Assembly (NCBI RefSeq): GCF_009811555.1
Contig: NZ_BLIN01000002.1
Span: 930,001-994,000, forward strand
Length of the DNA: 64,000 nt
Source: Streptomyces caniferus
GTDB lineage: Bacteria; Actinomycetota; Actinomycetes; Streptomycetales; Streptomycetaceae
Direction of reading: 5' to 3'
The position numbers were made by a program, and so were the translations under genes. A model generated the notes under the pieces. The model worked only from the letters and a program-made list of their open reading frames with translations. It was not told the origin of the DNA and searched no databases. This document shows, one piece after another, positions 1 to 8,532 of the stretch. Numbering within the stretch: the first letter of the stretch is position 1; the number at the start of each line of letters is the position of its first letter.

Positions 1-169
1 CCATGCACTCGCCAGCTTGATCAGGGCCACTTTTCTTGTATTCTGCATCATTCATCTGCTGCCAACGCTCCGCCTCGTCCGGGAGACCTTCTTTTCGGGC
101 GGAAAGGCTGCGCAGCACGAGCACAACATTGGAGGGGATGCCTACATTTTCAATGACACTGCCTTCCAT
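1..169 (-). CDS. Hypothetical protein, partial (runs off the left edge)
   Basis: An open reading frame on the minus strand starts at ATG 169 and has no stop before base 1, giving at least 56 residues. The protein begins MEGSVIENVGIPSNVVLVLR and continues with a charged, helical-looking stretch (DEAERWQQMNDAEYKKSG) of ordinary protein composition. The frame is also open upstream of 169, so a GTG or TTG start a few codons earlier is possible; no strong Shine-Dalgarno decides it. The DNA here is less G+C rich than the rest of the window, which fits an accessory gene. I do not recognise the family. Confidence 0.5.
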   Translation of the reverse strand, partial: MEGSVIENVGIPSNVVLVLRSLSARKEGLPDEAERWQQMNDAEYKKSGPDQAGECM

Positions 170-426
170 GGTGGAGTCACATGGAACAACGAAGCGCGGC
201 AAAAGAGAGGTGCAAGCCCCCCTCAGTAGTCGGCTTGTCGCGAGCGGGGGGGCGAAGTCGGGCTCCGCCGTCATCAAGTGCAGCCGGGCGGCGGAACGGG
301 GCCGAGGCGGGAGCGTTGCCCGAGGGGAGGCGGGAGCGTGCCGCGGGCCCGGCGGAGTGAAGTGCGTCCGGGGCTTGGGAGTGCTGGTGTCAGGCCGCCT
401 CCACCGCGCCGGGTTACCGTGCCGCC

Positions 427-966
427 GTGAGCAACTCGGTGGAGCGCCCCCTCCTCTTTCTCGATGTCGACGGCCCCCTCATTCCGTTCGGGGCATCGCC
501 AGGTCGGCTTCAGAGGCCCGCTTCCGGCGCCGAAGTGTTGCCTGATCAGGGGAATCCGTTGCTGGCGCGGCTCGACCGTGCTGTGGGGGCGCGACTGATG
601 GCGCTCGGGTGCGATCTGGTGTGGGCCTCGACGTGGGGAGATGAGGCCAACGAGGCCGTCGCCCCGCGGATCGGGCTGCCCAGGCTGCCTGTGGTGGAGT
701 GGCCCGACGGTTTCACCGAGGACGGCCCACGCGGTCTGCACTGGAAGACCCGCGCCCTCGTGGAGTGGGCCGGTCCTCGCCCGTTCATCTGGGTCGACGA
801 CGAGATCAGCGATATGGATCGGCTCTGGGTCGCCGCTCAGCACCGGGGGCCGGCGCTGCTGCATCGCGTCGACCCGGCCGAGGGCCTCACCGACGATGAC
901 TTCTCCGCGCTTGCTGGGTGGCTCCGTACTGTCGCGCCTTCTCCCGCACCAGGGAAAGGCACCTAG
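427..966 (+). CDS. HAD-like domain protein
   Basis: A 179-residue protein with GTG start. The N-terminus has FLDVDGPLIP, the HAD motif I with Asp13 and Asp15. CDLVWASTW near residue 68 fits motif II, Lys107 may be motif III, and WVDDEISDMD around residues 122-131 supplies the acidic motif IV. This is the short cap-less form common in actinobacteria as HAD domain-containing protein. The family hydrolyses phosphate esters through an aspartyl-phosphate; the substrate here cannot be told. It stands alone between the left-edge gene and a lipoprotein gene. Confidence 0.75.
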   Translation: MSNSVERPLLFLDVDGPLIPFGASPGRLQRPASGAEVLPDQGNPLLARLDRAVGARLMALGCDLVWASTWGDEANEAVAPRIGLPRLPVVEWPDGFTEDGPRGLHWKTRALVEWAGPRPFIWVDDEISDMDRLWVAAQHRGPALLHRVDPAEGLTDDDFSALAGWLRTVAPSPAPGKGT

Positions 967-1079
967 AGGCGTCGGAGGGACCGGCACCAGACTCGCCGGG
1001 GGCTTGTGTTGTTGTCGGTGCCCCATGTATCGCATACGTTGCCTGATCGGGGTATTCCTCGGTCAATGACATTATTCCG

Positions 1080-2213
1080 GTGCGACGGAGTGAGATGGAG
1101 CTATCGGGCATGGTCCGGCGTAGCGGCTTCGGTGTGCGGGGGAGAATTCTCGGGCGGGTCGGCATTCTGGCCGCGTCGGTGTTGGTCGGCGCGGCGTGCA
1201 GTGCGCCCACTGCGGACGATGTGCTGTCGGCCAGGGCGACTACGGGTGGCGCGACGGCTTTTGGCCGGCTGGTGGATGTCGGTCATGGGCGCACGATGTA
1301 TCTGGAGTGTCAGGGCAGCGGATCTCCGACGGTGGTTCTCGTGCCGGGGCTTGTTGCCGCGGCGGATACCTGGAGTTATGTGACCGGCGCCGCCGGAAAG
1401 AGGAAGCCCAGCAGTTCTTCCGTGTATCCCGGGGTGGGGAAGTTCACCAGGGTCTGTTCCTACGATCGTCCGGGGACGGCGCGGGAGAACGGGGAGTTCA
1501 CCACGTCGTCGACGGTGGCCCAGCCCACCACACCCCGCGGGGATGCCGCGGACCTGCACGCGCTGCTGGAAGCGGCGAAGGTGCCCGGTCCCTATGTGCT
1601 CGCGGGATGGTCCGCGGGCGGGCCCATTGCCAGGATCTATGCCGGTGAGTACCCGCATGACGTGGCCGGTCTTGTTCTCGTGGACGCCGAGTCGGAATTC
1701 CTGCAGTCGCGGCTCACGCCGGGGCAGTTCGCCATTTTTCTGGCGACGATCCGAAACGACGACAAGAAGCGTATGGCGCAGTGGAAGGATGTCGAAAGGC
1801 AGGATCCCGCTACCGTCTTCGAGCAAGTGCGTGCCGCTCCGCCGGTGCCGAGGATTCCGGTGGTGGTGCTGTCCGGGGATGAATTCGATGCCGATGCGTT
1901 TCGTGCTCGGCTGCCGGCTCATGCCCCGGAGGATTTCCCGCAGGTGTTCTGGCGGGCGCAACGTGGCTCGCAGCAGGATCTCGCGGCGCAGTTTCCCGGT
2001 GCACAGCACATCACCAAGACCCGTAGTGACCACAACATCCATAACAATCGGCCGCAGCTGGTGATCGATGCGGTGCGGGGTGTTGTTGAGGAAGATCGGC
2101 GTGGGGTGGGTGGTCCCTCGTCGGCTTCCGCTGCGGCTTCGGCTCCTCCCTCTTCCCCTTCTTCTTCCCCTTCTTCTTCGCCCTCGTCCTCGCCGTCGCG
2201 TTCGCGTTCGTAG
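1080..2213 (+). CDS. Alpha/beta hydrolase, probable lipoprotein with Ser/Pro tail
   Basis: Up to 377 residues from ATG 1080; in-frame ATGs at 1095 and 1110 are equally possible starts. A hydrophobic segment at residues 28-40 ends in LVGAACS, a lipobox with Cys40, so the protein is probably exported and lipidated. The hydrolase core has LVPGL (oxyanion region), YDRPG, the nucleophile elbow GWSAGG with Ser178, an acid candidate in VDAESEF or GDEFDAD, and a late His in RSDHNIH. The last 35 residues are a Ser/Pro-rich repeat built on PSSPSSSPSSS, probably a disordered wall-spanning linker. Substrate unknown. Confidence 0.75.
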   Translation: MRRSEMELSGMVRRSGFGVRGRILGRVGILAASVLVGAACSAPTADDVLSARATTGGATAFGRLVDVGHGRTMYLECQGSGSPTVVLVPGLVAAADTWSYVTGAAGKRKPSSSSVYPGVGKFTRVCSYDRPGTARENGEFTTSSTVAQPTTPRGDAADLHALLEAAKVPGPYVLAGWSAGGPIARIYAGEYPHDVAGLVLVDAESEFLQSRLTPGQFAIFLATIRNDDKKRMAQWKDVERQDPATVFEQVRAAPPVPRIPVVVLSGDEFDADAFRARLPAHAPEDFPQVFWRAQRGSQQDLAAQFPGAQHITKTRSDHNIHNNRPQLVIDAVRGVVEEDRRGVGGPSSASAAASAPPSSPSSSPSSSPSSSPSRSRS

Positions 2214-2299
2214 AGGACGCCGCCGGCTTGTTCCCGGGCCAAAGGGTGCCGTGTGCGGGCGGGGGGGACTGTGGGTGCGTCGGCCTACAGTCGTTCGTC

Positions 2300-3313
2300 A
2301 TGGACTGGGTCGAGCGGGTGGGGAATCTTCGGCAGTGGGCGCAGAACGGCGCGCGGGCGCCGCACAAGCCGTTGCTCATGCTCTATGCGTTGGGGTGGTT
2401 CCAGCGGTCTCCGCTCCGGCCGATGCGCTACTCGGAGATCGAGCACGATCTGAGTGAGCTGCTGGAGGATTACGGTCCGACGCACCGGACGTCGCCGTCG
2501 TATCCGTTCCACCATCTCGTCAACGACGGGGTGTGGGAGGTGCGCACCGACAGCGGGGCCGCCAGTCCGGGTACGGGGGTCCGGGTGCTGCGGGAGAGCG
2601 GGGCGCGGGGGCAGTTGGCCGGGGGGTTGCGGGCCGCACTCTCCGACGATCCGGCGCTGCTCGGGCAGTTGGCGCAGGTGCTGTTGGACAGGCACTTTCC
2701 GCCGTCGGTCCATCCGGACCTCACGGCTGCCGTCGGGCTCGACCTGGAGCCGGCGGACGGAACGCGGATCGTGGTCGGGCAGGCACCGGGGCGGCGGCGG
2801 GCCGGTGAGCTGCGCAGGGATGTGCTGATCGCGTACGAGTACCGGTGCGCGTTCTGCGGCTTCGACGGGTCGATCGGCCGGGTGCCGGTCGGGCTGGAGG
2901 CGGCCCATGTCCGGTGGTGGGCCTTCCAGGGGCCGGATGACCTCGCCAACTGTCTGTGCCTGTGCTCCCTGCATCACAAGCTGTTCGACCGTGGGGTGCT
3001 GGGCCTGGACTCCGGCCGGCGGATCACGGTTTCCCGGGAGTTCGTCGGCCAGAGCCAGGCGGCCCGGCAGCACGTGCTCGAACTCACCGGCCGGGCCCTG
3101 ATCGGGCCGCAGAACGGCAGTGCACGGGTCGCCCCGGCGCACATCACCTGGCACACCGCGCAGGTGTTCCGCGGCGAACCCCGTATCGCGGAACAGCACG
3201 GACCGGCGGAGCGGCACGGCCTGACGGGGCGAGAGCGGCACGGCGTGACGAAGCAGCACGGACGCGTACCGGAGCAGCACGGCGTGACCGGGCAGCAGGG
3301 CAGCACGGCGTAA
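2300..3313 (+). CDS. Phosphorothioated-DNA-binding (SBD) HNH restriction endonuclease, type IV
   Basis: ATG 2300 gives 337 residues and is preferred to an upstream in-frame ATG at 2228, which adds only low-quality sequence. The N-terminal part (APHKPLLMLYALG, then RTSPSYPFHHLV at residues 64-74) matches what I know of the sulfur-binding domain of ScoMcrA-type enzymes. The C-terminal part is an HNH module: CAFCG at 183-187, LEAAHVRWW with His203, N217, and LCSLHHKLFDRG with His225/His226. Such enzymes cut DNA carrying phosphorothioate made by Dnd systems. After residue 295 there is an odd tail of repeated QHG/RHG triplets. No dnd genes lie in the window, as expected for a host that excludes modified DNA. 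Confidence 0.8.
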   Translation: MDWVERVGNLRQWAQNGARAPHKPLLMLYALGWFQRSPLRPMRYSEIEHDLSELLEDYGPTHRTSPSYPFHHLVNDGVWEVRTDSGAASPGTGVRVLRESGARGQLAGGLRAALSDDPALLGQLAQVLLDRHFPPSVHPDLTAAVGLDLEPADGTRIVVGQAPGRRRAGELRRDVLIAYEYRCAFCGFDGSIGRVPVGLEAAHVRWWAFQGPDDLANCLCLCSLHHKLFDRGVLGLDSGRRITVSREFVGQSQAARQHVLELTGRALIGPQNGSARVAPAHITWHTAQVFRGEPRIAEQHGPAERHGLTGRERHGVTKQHGRVPEQHGVTGQQGSTA

Positions 3314-3326
3314 CCGAGCGCGGCCG

Positions 3327-3353
3327 AGGGGCGGCGCCATGAGGTCGGCGCCC
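3327..3353. terminator. Hairpin between convergent genes
   Basis: A GC-rich imperfect inverted repeat (AGGGGCGGCGCC with GGCGCCCCT) lies in the 98-bp gap between the converging endonuclease and sulfatase genes. It is suitably placed as a bidirectional terminator, although it has no T-run. Confidence 0.4.
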
Positions 3354-3411
3354 CTGGTGGGTCGGTGCGGGTCGGGGCCGCGCGGGTGCGTGGTGGGCGG
3401 GTGTGCGGCGG

Positions 3412-5256
3412 CTATCGGGAGGTCTTGGGCGCGGGGCCGGGGTGGGAGCCGAAGGCGGTCAGGAAGCGGTTGCGGAAGGAGTCCATCCGCCAGACCGGGG
3501 CCTGGTGGCCGGGGTTGAGGCCGGGTGTCCAGTGCCAGTCGGAGATGCGCTTCAGGACGTCGGGGTCGTGGGCGACGATCGCGACCGGGACGTCCCTGCT
3601 GGCATGGTCGCCGGAGACCTTGGCGACGGGCTGGTGGTCGCCGAGGAAGACGAGCACGGTGTTCTTGTTGCCGTACTTCTCGACGTACGAGACCAGGCTG
3701 TTCAGGGAGTACTGGATGGACTTGCCGTACTCGGTGCGCACCTTGTCGGTCTGCTGCCACACGTCCACGGGGTTCTTGCCGGACTTCTCGATGGAGTCGT
3801 AGACGGAGCCGTCGCCGACCTTGTTCCAGGGGAGGGTCTTGGGGAGGGGTGCCCAGGGGTTGTGACTGGAGGTCAGGATGATCTCGGACATCAGCGGCTT
3901 GGCGTGCGGCTTGCCGTGCTCCAGGCGCTCGAAGGCGGCGAGGCTGTACTGGTCGGGCATGGTCGACCAGCTGAACTTGGGGCCCTTGTAGCCGAGTTCG
4001 CGGGAGTCGTAGACGTGGTCGAGGCCGTAGAACTTGGCCTCCGGCCAGCCCTTGGTGACACCGGGCATGATGCCGACGGTGCGCCAGGCGCCGGTGCGCC
4101 GGAAGGCGCTGGTGAGGGTCAGGTGATCGCCCGCGGTCACGGTGCGGTAGCGCTGCTGGTTGTCGATCCACAGGCCGGACAGGAAGGTCGAGTGGCCCAG
4201 CCAGCTGCTGCCGCCGTACGTCGCCGAGGTGAGCCAGCCGCTGCGGGCGGAGTAGCCGGCCGCCCGCAGCCGGGCGGTGCCCTTCGCGAGCGTGGCATCG
4301 ACGCCCGGTGCCATCAGGGGGTCCTGGACCGCGCTGCGGCCATAGCTCTCTATGAAGGTGAAGATGACGTCCTTGCCGCGCAGTCCGGTCAGCAGCCGGT
4401 TGCCCGGGGTGTGGTGGTAGGGGTCGCTCGCGGCTTCCTTGGCGAACGCCCGCTCGTCCTTCAGGGTCGCGCTCACGCCGTCCATACGGGCCTGGACGAG
4501 GTCGGAGGTGCTGCGGGAGGCGAGCGGCGCACCGGCGATCTGCAGGCCGAGGGCCGCGGAGAGGACCCAGGCGGTGCCGAGGACGAGGGTGGTGCCGGCC
4601 GCCCTGGTGGCGTGCCGGGCCATGAGGTTGCTGAGCCGGACGAGCGCCAGGGCGGGCAGGACCAGCAGGGCGAGGACGAGGAGGGCGGCCGCGATCTCGA
4701 CTCCGATCGTGCCCGCCCGGCCTATGGAGTCCTGGAGGAAAGAGGCGCCGTCGCCGAGCAGGACCCAGTCGAAGACCACGTTGAAGCCCCGGCCGAGGAC
4801 CTCGTTGAAGCCGATGTCGAGGAGGTCGAGTGCGGCCAGCACGCCGAGTGCCACTCCGGCGAGCACCGCGGCCACCCGCCGTGCCGTGGGCGGCAGGAGG
4901 AGGAGCAGGGCGGCACCGGCCACCCCCTCCACCGGGATACGGACGAATTCGGCGGCCGTGAGGCGGTCGGCGCTGTTCGGCAGCAAGAGGGTGACGAGTA
5001 CCAGCGCGCCGGCCAGGGCGGTGGTCGTCCACGCCGCTGCCCGCGCCGCGGCGGGGTGGCGGTCGCGCCAGCCGCCTGGAGGGGTCTCGGTGTGGGGTGC
5101 GTCCGCGGGTTCGGGTTGGGGACCGTCCGAGAGCCCGTCCGCGGGCCCGTCCGCAGGCTCCTCCGGGAGGCCGTCCCCGGGCTCGTCCGGCGGCAGGCTC
5201 TCGGTCTCGGGTGCGTGCTGCTGTGGCAGCTGGTGAGAGCGCGTGGAGTGCGACAA
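3412..5256 (-). CDS. Membrane-anchored sulfatase / LTA-synthase-like phosphotransferase
   Basis: A 614-residue protein. Residues 1-70 are an acidic Pro/Gly-rich cytoplasmic leader. Hydrophobic helices follow at roughly 78-92, 110-122, 128-147, 180-207 and 222-240. From about residue 290 an alkaline-phosphatase-superfamily domain starts with VIFTFIESYGRS (metal-binding Glu303), continues through TYGGSSWLGHSTFLSG (probable nucleophile region), SSHNPW (His465) and FLGDHQP (Asp540, His541). This is the plan of LtaS-type enzymes, which transfer glycerol phosphate or a similar group outside the membrane. The exact substrate is unknown. A C5-tract cluster lies upstream of the start (see 5457-5494). 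Confidence 0.75.
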   Translation of the reverse strand: MSHSTRSHQLPQQHAPETESLPPDEPGDGLPEEPADGPADGLSDGPQPEPADAPHTETPPGGWRDRHPAAARAAAWTTTALAGALVLVTLLLPNSADRLTAAEFVRIPVEGVAGAALLLLLPPTARRVAAVLAGVALGVLAALDLLDIGFNEVLGRGFNVVFDWVLLGDGASFLQDSIGRAGTIGVEIAAALLVLALLVLPALALVRLSNLMARHATRAAGTTLVLGTAWVLSAALGLQIAGAPLASRSTSDLVQARMDGVSATLKDERAFAKEAASDPYHHTPGNRLLTGLRGKDVIFTFIESYGRSAVQDPLMAPGVDATLAKGTARLRAAGYSARSGWLTSATYGGSSWLGHSTFLSGLWIDNQQRYRTVTAGDHLTLTSAFRRTGAWRTVGIMPGVTKGWPEAKFYGLDHVYDSRELGYKGPKFSWSTMPDQYSLAAFERLEHGKPHAKPLMSEIILTSSHNPWAPLPKTLPWNKVGDGSVYDSIEKSGKNPVDVWQQTDKVRTEYGKSIQYSLNSLVSYVEKYGNKNTVLVFLGDHQPVAKVSGDHASRDVPVAIVAHDPDVLKRISDWHWTPGLNPGHQAPVWRMDSFRNRFLTAFGSHPGPAPKTSR

Positions 5257-5567
5257 CCCGAAGGTCCTTCCGTGCGGGGCCCGGTAGTGGCGCGGCGGAC
5301 CGGACCCGGGAGGTCGGCGCCGTCGCTATCTGTACGGGCGGCCGGGGGCCTGCGTTCAACCGGGGGCCTGCGTTCCATCAGTCGGCGTCCGCGGGGGGGG
5401 GAGGAGGCGCGGAAGAAGATGCGGGGCCGGGCCGGCCCCCCGGCCGGCCCGGCCCTCCCCCGTTCCCCCGTTTCCCCCGTTCCCCCGCTCCCCCGCCGTG
5501 GCGCCACGTGTTCTACGGCTGACGCGCAGTCGTGGGTCGGTGGCGCCGGTCCATGGGCGCTGCGCCG
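5257..5567. other. Intergenic region with C5/G5 tract array
   Basis: This is 311 bp between the sulfatase start and the stop of the small membrane protein, both on the minus strand. I see no gene. The notable content is the run of five C5 tracts at 5457-5494. A purine-rich stretch of G tracts lies on the plus strand near 5390-5420. Confidence 0.6.
5457..5494 (-). promoter_or_regulatory. Potential G-quadruplex / i-motif tract upstream of the sulfatase
   Basis: Five C5 runs on the plus strand at 5457-5461, 5465-5469, 5474-5478, 5482-5486 and 5490-5494, separated by 3-4 bases. On the minus strand, which is the coding strand of the downstream sulfatase gene, these become five G5 runs with short loops, about 200 bases before its ATG. 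This meets the usual G-quadruplex rule. Whether it acts on transcription, on the mRNA leader, or is neutral cannot be seen. Confidence 0.5.
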
Positions 5568-6119
5568 TCAGGCGGCGGCCGGCTGTTCCGTGCCCGCGGG
5601 GTCTGCGGCCTCGTGACGGATGCGGCGGCGCTTGTTCACGAGGACCGCGGTCCGGGTGAGGACCATGGCAAGCGACATGAAGACGAAGGCATTTGCGTAG
5701 ACGTCGGGGCCGCTGAGTTCATTTTCGATGCTGAAGCGGATGAGTCCCTCGGAGAACCAGTGCTCGGCACCGTAGGCGAAAAGGACGCGGGCGGAGGAAA
5801 GGACGATCCAGACGAGGGCGTATCCCCATCCGCCCGTGGTGTAGATCCGGCCGTCGGCGCCGCGGTGCGCGGGAAGCAGCACACCGGCGATCAGACCGCA
5901 GATCACGCCCATGCCGAGGCCGATCAGCTGGAACGACGGCGCGTTTCCGGAGGTCGGGAAGGAACGCACGAAGATCGCGATGATGATGGCGACCGCGATC
6001 ACGGAGCGCAGCATGCGCATGTTGGTGACGCGGCGGCAGCCCAGATCGGTCGCCAGAATGATGGTGAGGATGGTGGCGCTGGCGATGAGTGCAGTGGCGA
6101 ACTGACTCAGCTGGTCCAT
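5568..6119 (-). CDS. Small integral membrane protein
   Basis: ATG 6119 gives 183 residues starting MDQLSQFATALIAS, with GAAAGG about 11 bases upstream; the longer frame to 6269 adds an implausible Cys/Arg/Gln-rich leader. Hydrophobic segments are visible near residues 5-22, 37-52, 62-81, 100-116 and 145-160. A polar loop contains HRGADGRIYTTGGWGYALVW. It is divergent from a NarL-type sensor kinase across a 399-bp gap full of inverted repeats, so it may be a target of that system. The topology recalls CcdC-like (DUF1453) proteins, but I cannot confirm this. Confidence 0.65.
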   Translation of the reverse strand: MDQLSQFATALIASATILTIILATDLGCRRVTNMRMLRSVIAVAIIIAIFVRSFPTSGNAPSFQLIGLGMGVICGLIAGVLLPAHRGADGRIYTTGGWGYALVWIVLSSARVLFAYGAEHWFSEGLIRFSIENELSGPDVYANAFVFMSLAMVLTRTAVLVNKRRRIRHEAADPAGTEQPAAA

Positions 6120-6518
6120 GGAATTCCGGGCCTTTCTGCGGTGCTGCGGCTTCTTCTGCTCGGCGTGCGCGTTGCGTGGCGCGCAGTGCGCACTGCGCAC
6201 TGCGCACTGCGGAGATTTCCGTTGTCCGGGAATCCCGTCGTCCGGAGCTCCCTTGTCCGGGAGTTCCATTGGGCAGCGGATTACCGTTCCGGGCGCTTCT
6301 GCGACACCGCGCGGTGTTCGTCAATGACGCTATGGCGAGGGGAGGTTGTCGCGGGACGACCGACCGGTGGAGCGGGCTGTCCACCGGTCGGTGGACAGCG
6401 CTGCGTCGGTGAGGAGGGAGGGTGGTACGACTGTGCGCGGCAGTGTCCGCTTCCCGGGTGCGGGGCTGCGCATATCCGGAAGGGCACAGGGGGACATGGC
6501 GATATCCAGGGGTACGCG
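6120..6518. promoter_or_regulatory. Divergent promoter region rich in inverted repeats
   Basis: This 399-bp gap separates the membrane protein (leftward) from the sensor kinase (rightward). It contains CACTGCG three times in tandem preceded by its inverted copy (6182-6211), a 14-bp palindrome ACACCGCGCGGTGT (6304-6317), and two overlapping inverted repeats: CGACCGGTGGA with TCCACCGGTCG (6361-6390), and GCTGTCCACCG with CGGTGGACAGC (6376-6399). The two hairpins share bases and could not form together. The density suggests operators for both genes. Confidence 0.55.
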
Positions 6519-7904
6519 GTGACGGCTGAGACGCGGCATGCACCCGAGCCGCAGCAGACACCCGGACTACGGCCCACGTACGAGGCCCCCCGCGCACCCG
6601 AAGCGCGGGTGCGGTGGTTCGGCCTGTGGGACAGCTACTTCGTGGTCTGTTATCTGGTGACCACGGGGCTGGTGTTCACCTCCGGGGTCCCGCAGGGCGA
6701 GCGGGTGATCGCCATCGGGGCGCTGACGCTGGTGGTGCCCTGGTATGCGGGGATCGGGCGGCCGTTGATGCTGCGTCATGAGAGCGATCGGCGGAACGTC
6801 GTCTTTCCCGTCGGTCTCTTCGTGCTGTTCGGGGTCGCCACCGCCGTCGATCTGATGAGCTCGTTCGCCCTGTCCGCCCTGGTCCCGATGTTGATGATGA
6901 GCCTGGCGACCAGGCCGGCCCTGGTGGTCGGCGTCCTCGGCAACCTCGTCCCGGTGACGATGCTGTGGCTGCGCGGCGGCGCCGAAGGCCCGGCCGTGCT
7001 GTTCGTGCTGCTGACGTCGCTGCTCGGGATCGCGCTGTCCGTACTCCTCGGGCTGTGGATCAAGAGGGTCGTACGGCAGAACAGGGAGCACGCCGCGCTG
7101 ATCGAGGAGCTGCGGCAGAACCGCGAGCAGGTGGCCCGGCTGTCGCACCAGGCCGGGATCGCCGCCGAGCGCGAGCGGCTCGCGCGGGAGATCCATGACA
7201 CCCTCGCGCAGAGCCTGACCAGCATCATCAGCCTGGTACAGGCCGCGGATTCGGCGGTGGAGGACGCTCCCGCCCTCGCCCGTAAACATCTCGCGCTGGT
7301 CGGGCGGGTGGCCGGGGAGAGCCTGGCCGAGGCGCGCGCCTTCGTGGCCGACCGGACGCCCGCCTCCTTGCAGGAGAGCTCGTTGGCGCAGGCGCTGCGA
7401 CGGCAGGCGGACGGGCTGACCGCGCAGACGGGGCTGCTGGTGCGGTTCGCCGTCGAGGGTGCGGAGCGGCCGTTGCCGATGGCGGTCAATGTCGTCCTGC
7501 TGCGTGCCGCGCAGGAGGCGGGCGCGAATGTGCACAAGCACGCCGAGGCCCGCGCGGTGGACCTGGTGCTCCGGTACGGCGAGGGGCAGGTCGGCCTCCG
7601 TGTCGCCGACGACGGCCGGGGGTTCGACGCGGGAGCGGCAGCGGCCGGGAGGGCGGAACGGCACGGTGCGGCAGTGCACGGGCAGGGTGACGGCGGGGGC
7701 TTCGGGCTGCGGGGGATGGCGGCGCGGGTGGCGGAGATCGGCGGGGTGATGAGCGTGGTGAGCGAGCCCGGGTCGGGCACCGCCGTCGAGGTGAAGGTGC
7801 CCCTCGCGGAGTCGGTGGACGGGGCCGGAGGGCCGGCGACGGGGCGGTCCGAAGAGCAGGGAGCGGCGGGGCGGTTGGTGAAGGCGGCGGATGATGAGCG
7901 TTGA
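6519..7904 (+). CDS. Sensor histidine kinase, NarL/DegS type (HisKA_3)
   Basis: GTG 6519 gives 461 residues and has CCAGGGG about 7 bases upstream; earlier in-frame codons are unsupported. Four to six membrane helices occupy residues 38-182, followed by a coiled stretch (VRQNREHAALIEELRQNREQ). The phosphoacceptor motif EIHDTLAQSLTSI contains His226. The ATPase domain shows the N box around AAQEAGANVHKHAEA and the G box VADDGRGFD, with the final GGGFGLRGMAARV. It overlaps the response regulator gene by 14 bp, so the two are co-translated. The signal is unknown; there is no large extracellular domain, so it may sense membrane state. Confidence 0.88.
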   Translation: MTAETRHAPEPQQTPGLRPTYEAPRAPEARVRWFGLWDSYFVVCYLVTTGLVFTSGVPQGERVIAIGALTLVVPWYAGIGRPLMLRHESDRRNVVFPVGLFVLFGVATAVDLMSSFALSALVPMLMMSLATRPALVVGVLGNLVPVTMLWLRGGAEGPAVLFVLLTSLLGIALSVLLGLWIKRVVRQNREHAALIEELRQNREQVARLSHQAGIAAERERLAREIHDTLAQSLTSIISLVQAADSAVEDAPALARKHLALVGRVAGESLAEARAFVADRTPASLQESSLAQALRRQADGLTAQTGLLVRFAVEGAERPLPMAVNVVLLRAAQEAGANVHKHAEARAVDLVLRYGEGQVGLRVADDGRGFDAGAAAAGRAERHGAAVHGQGDGGGFGLRGMAARVAEIGGVMSVVSEPGSGTAVEVKVPLAESVDGAGGPATGRSEEQGAAGRLVKAADDER

Positions 7905-8532
7905 GGACACGGGCGTGGTGCGGGTGCTGCTCGCCGATGATCACCCCGTCGTGCGCGAGGGGCTGTGCGCGATGCTGGAATCCGACCCGGGCATCGCGGT
8001 CGTGGGGCAGGCGGGGTCCGGCGAGGAGGCCGTGACGCTGGCGGCCCGGCTGACGCCGGACGTCGTGCTGCTCGATCTGCGGATGGGCGGGATGGACGGC
8101 GTCGCCGCGACCGGGCACGTCCTGCGGCAGTCGCCGCGCAGCAAGGTGGTCATCGTCACCACGTACGAGGACGACTCCGACATCCTGCGCGCCGTGGAGG
8201 CGGGCGCGGCCGGCTATCTCCTCAAGGGCAGTTCACGGGCCGAGCTGATCGACGCCGTGTACGGGGCGGCGCGCGGGGCGACGGTGCTGACCCCGTCGCT
8301 GGCCCCCAAGCTGTTCCGGGCGCGGGCGGTGGAGCAGCCGGTGCTGTCGGCGCGGGAGTGCGAGGTGCTGCGGCTGGTCGGCCGGGGGCTGACCAATGCC
8401 GAGATCGGCCGGGAGCTGTTCATCGGCGAGGCCACCGTGAAGACGCATCTCCTGCGGGCGTTCAAGAAGCTGGACGTGTCGGACCGCACGGCGGCCGTGC
8501 TCACGGCCCTGGAGCGCGGGTTGCTCTCGTAG
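7891..8532 (+). CDS. Response regulator, NarL/LuxR family
   Basis: A 213-residue regulator that is the cognate partner of the overlapping upstream kinase. The receiver domain (residues 10-125) has the acidic pair DD at 16-17, phosphoacceptor Asp62 in VVLLDLRMGG, and the conserved Lys in YLLKGSS. The C-terminal LuxR-type helix-turn-helix reads LSARECEVLRLVGRGLTNAE and then TVKTHLLRAFKKL. ATG 7891 or 7894 could start it. Likely targets are the neighbouring divergent promoter region at 6120-6518 and its own operon. Confidence 0.9.
   Translation: MMSVEDTGVVRVLLADDHPVVREGLCAMLESDPGIAVVGQAGSGEEAVTLAARLTPDVVLLDLRMGGMDGVAATGHVLRQSPRSKVVIVTTYEDDSDILRAVEAGAAGYLLKGSSRAELIDAVYGAARGATVLTPSLAPKLFRARAVEQPVLSARECEVLRLVGRGLTNAEIGRELFIGEATVKTHLLRAFKKLDVSDRTAAVLTALERGLLS

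Noticed and set aside
2285..5359. Antisense open frame of 1024 residues
   Set aside because: It lies across the endonuclease and in a shifted frame of the sulfatase; the product is Arg/Pro/Gly low complexity without domains. It is a G+C-driven open frame.
5532..6518. N-terminal extension of the sensor kinase to 5532
   Set aside because: It would be antisense to the small membrane protein and cross the divergent promoter region. GTG 6519 has a ribosome site and a sensible N-terminus.
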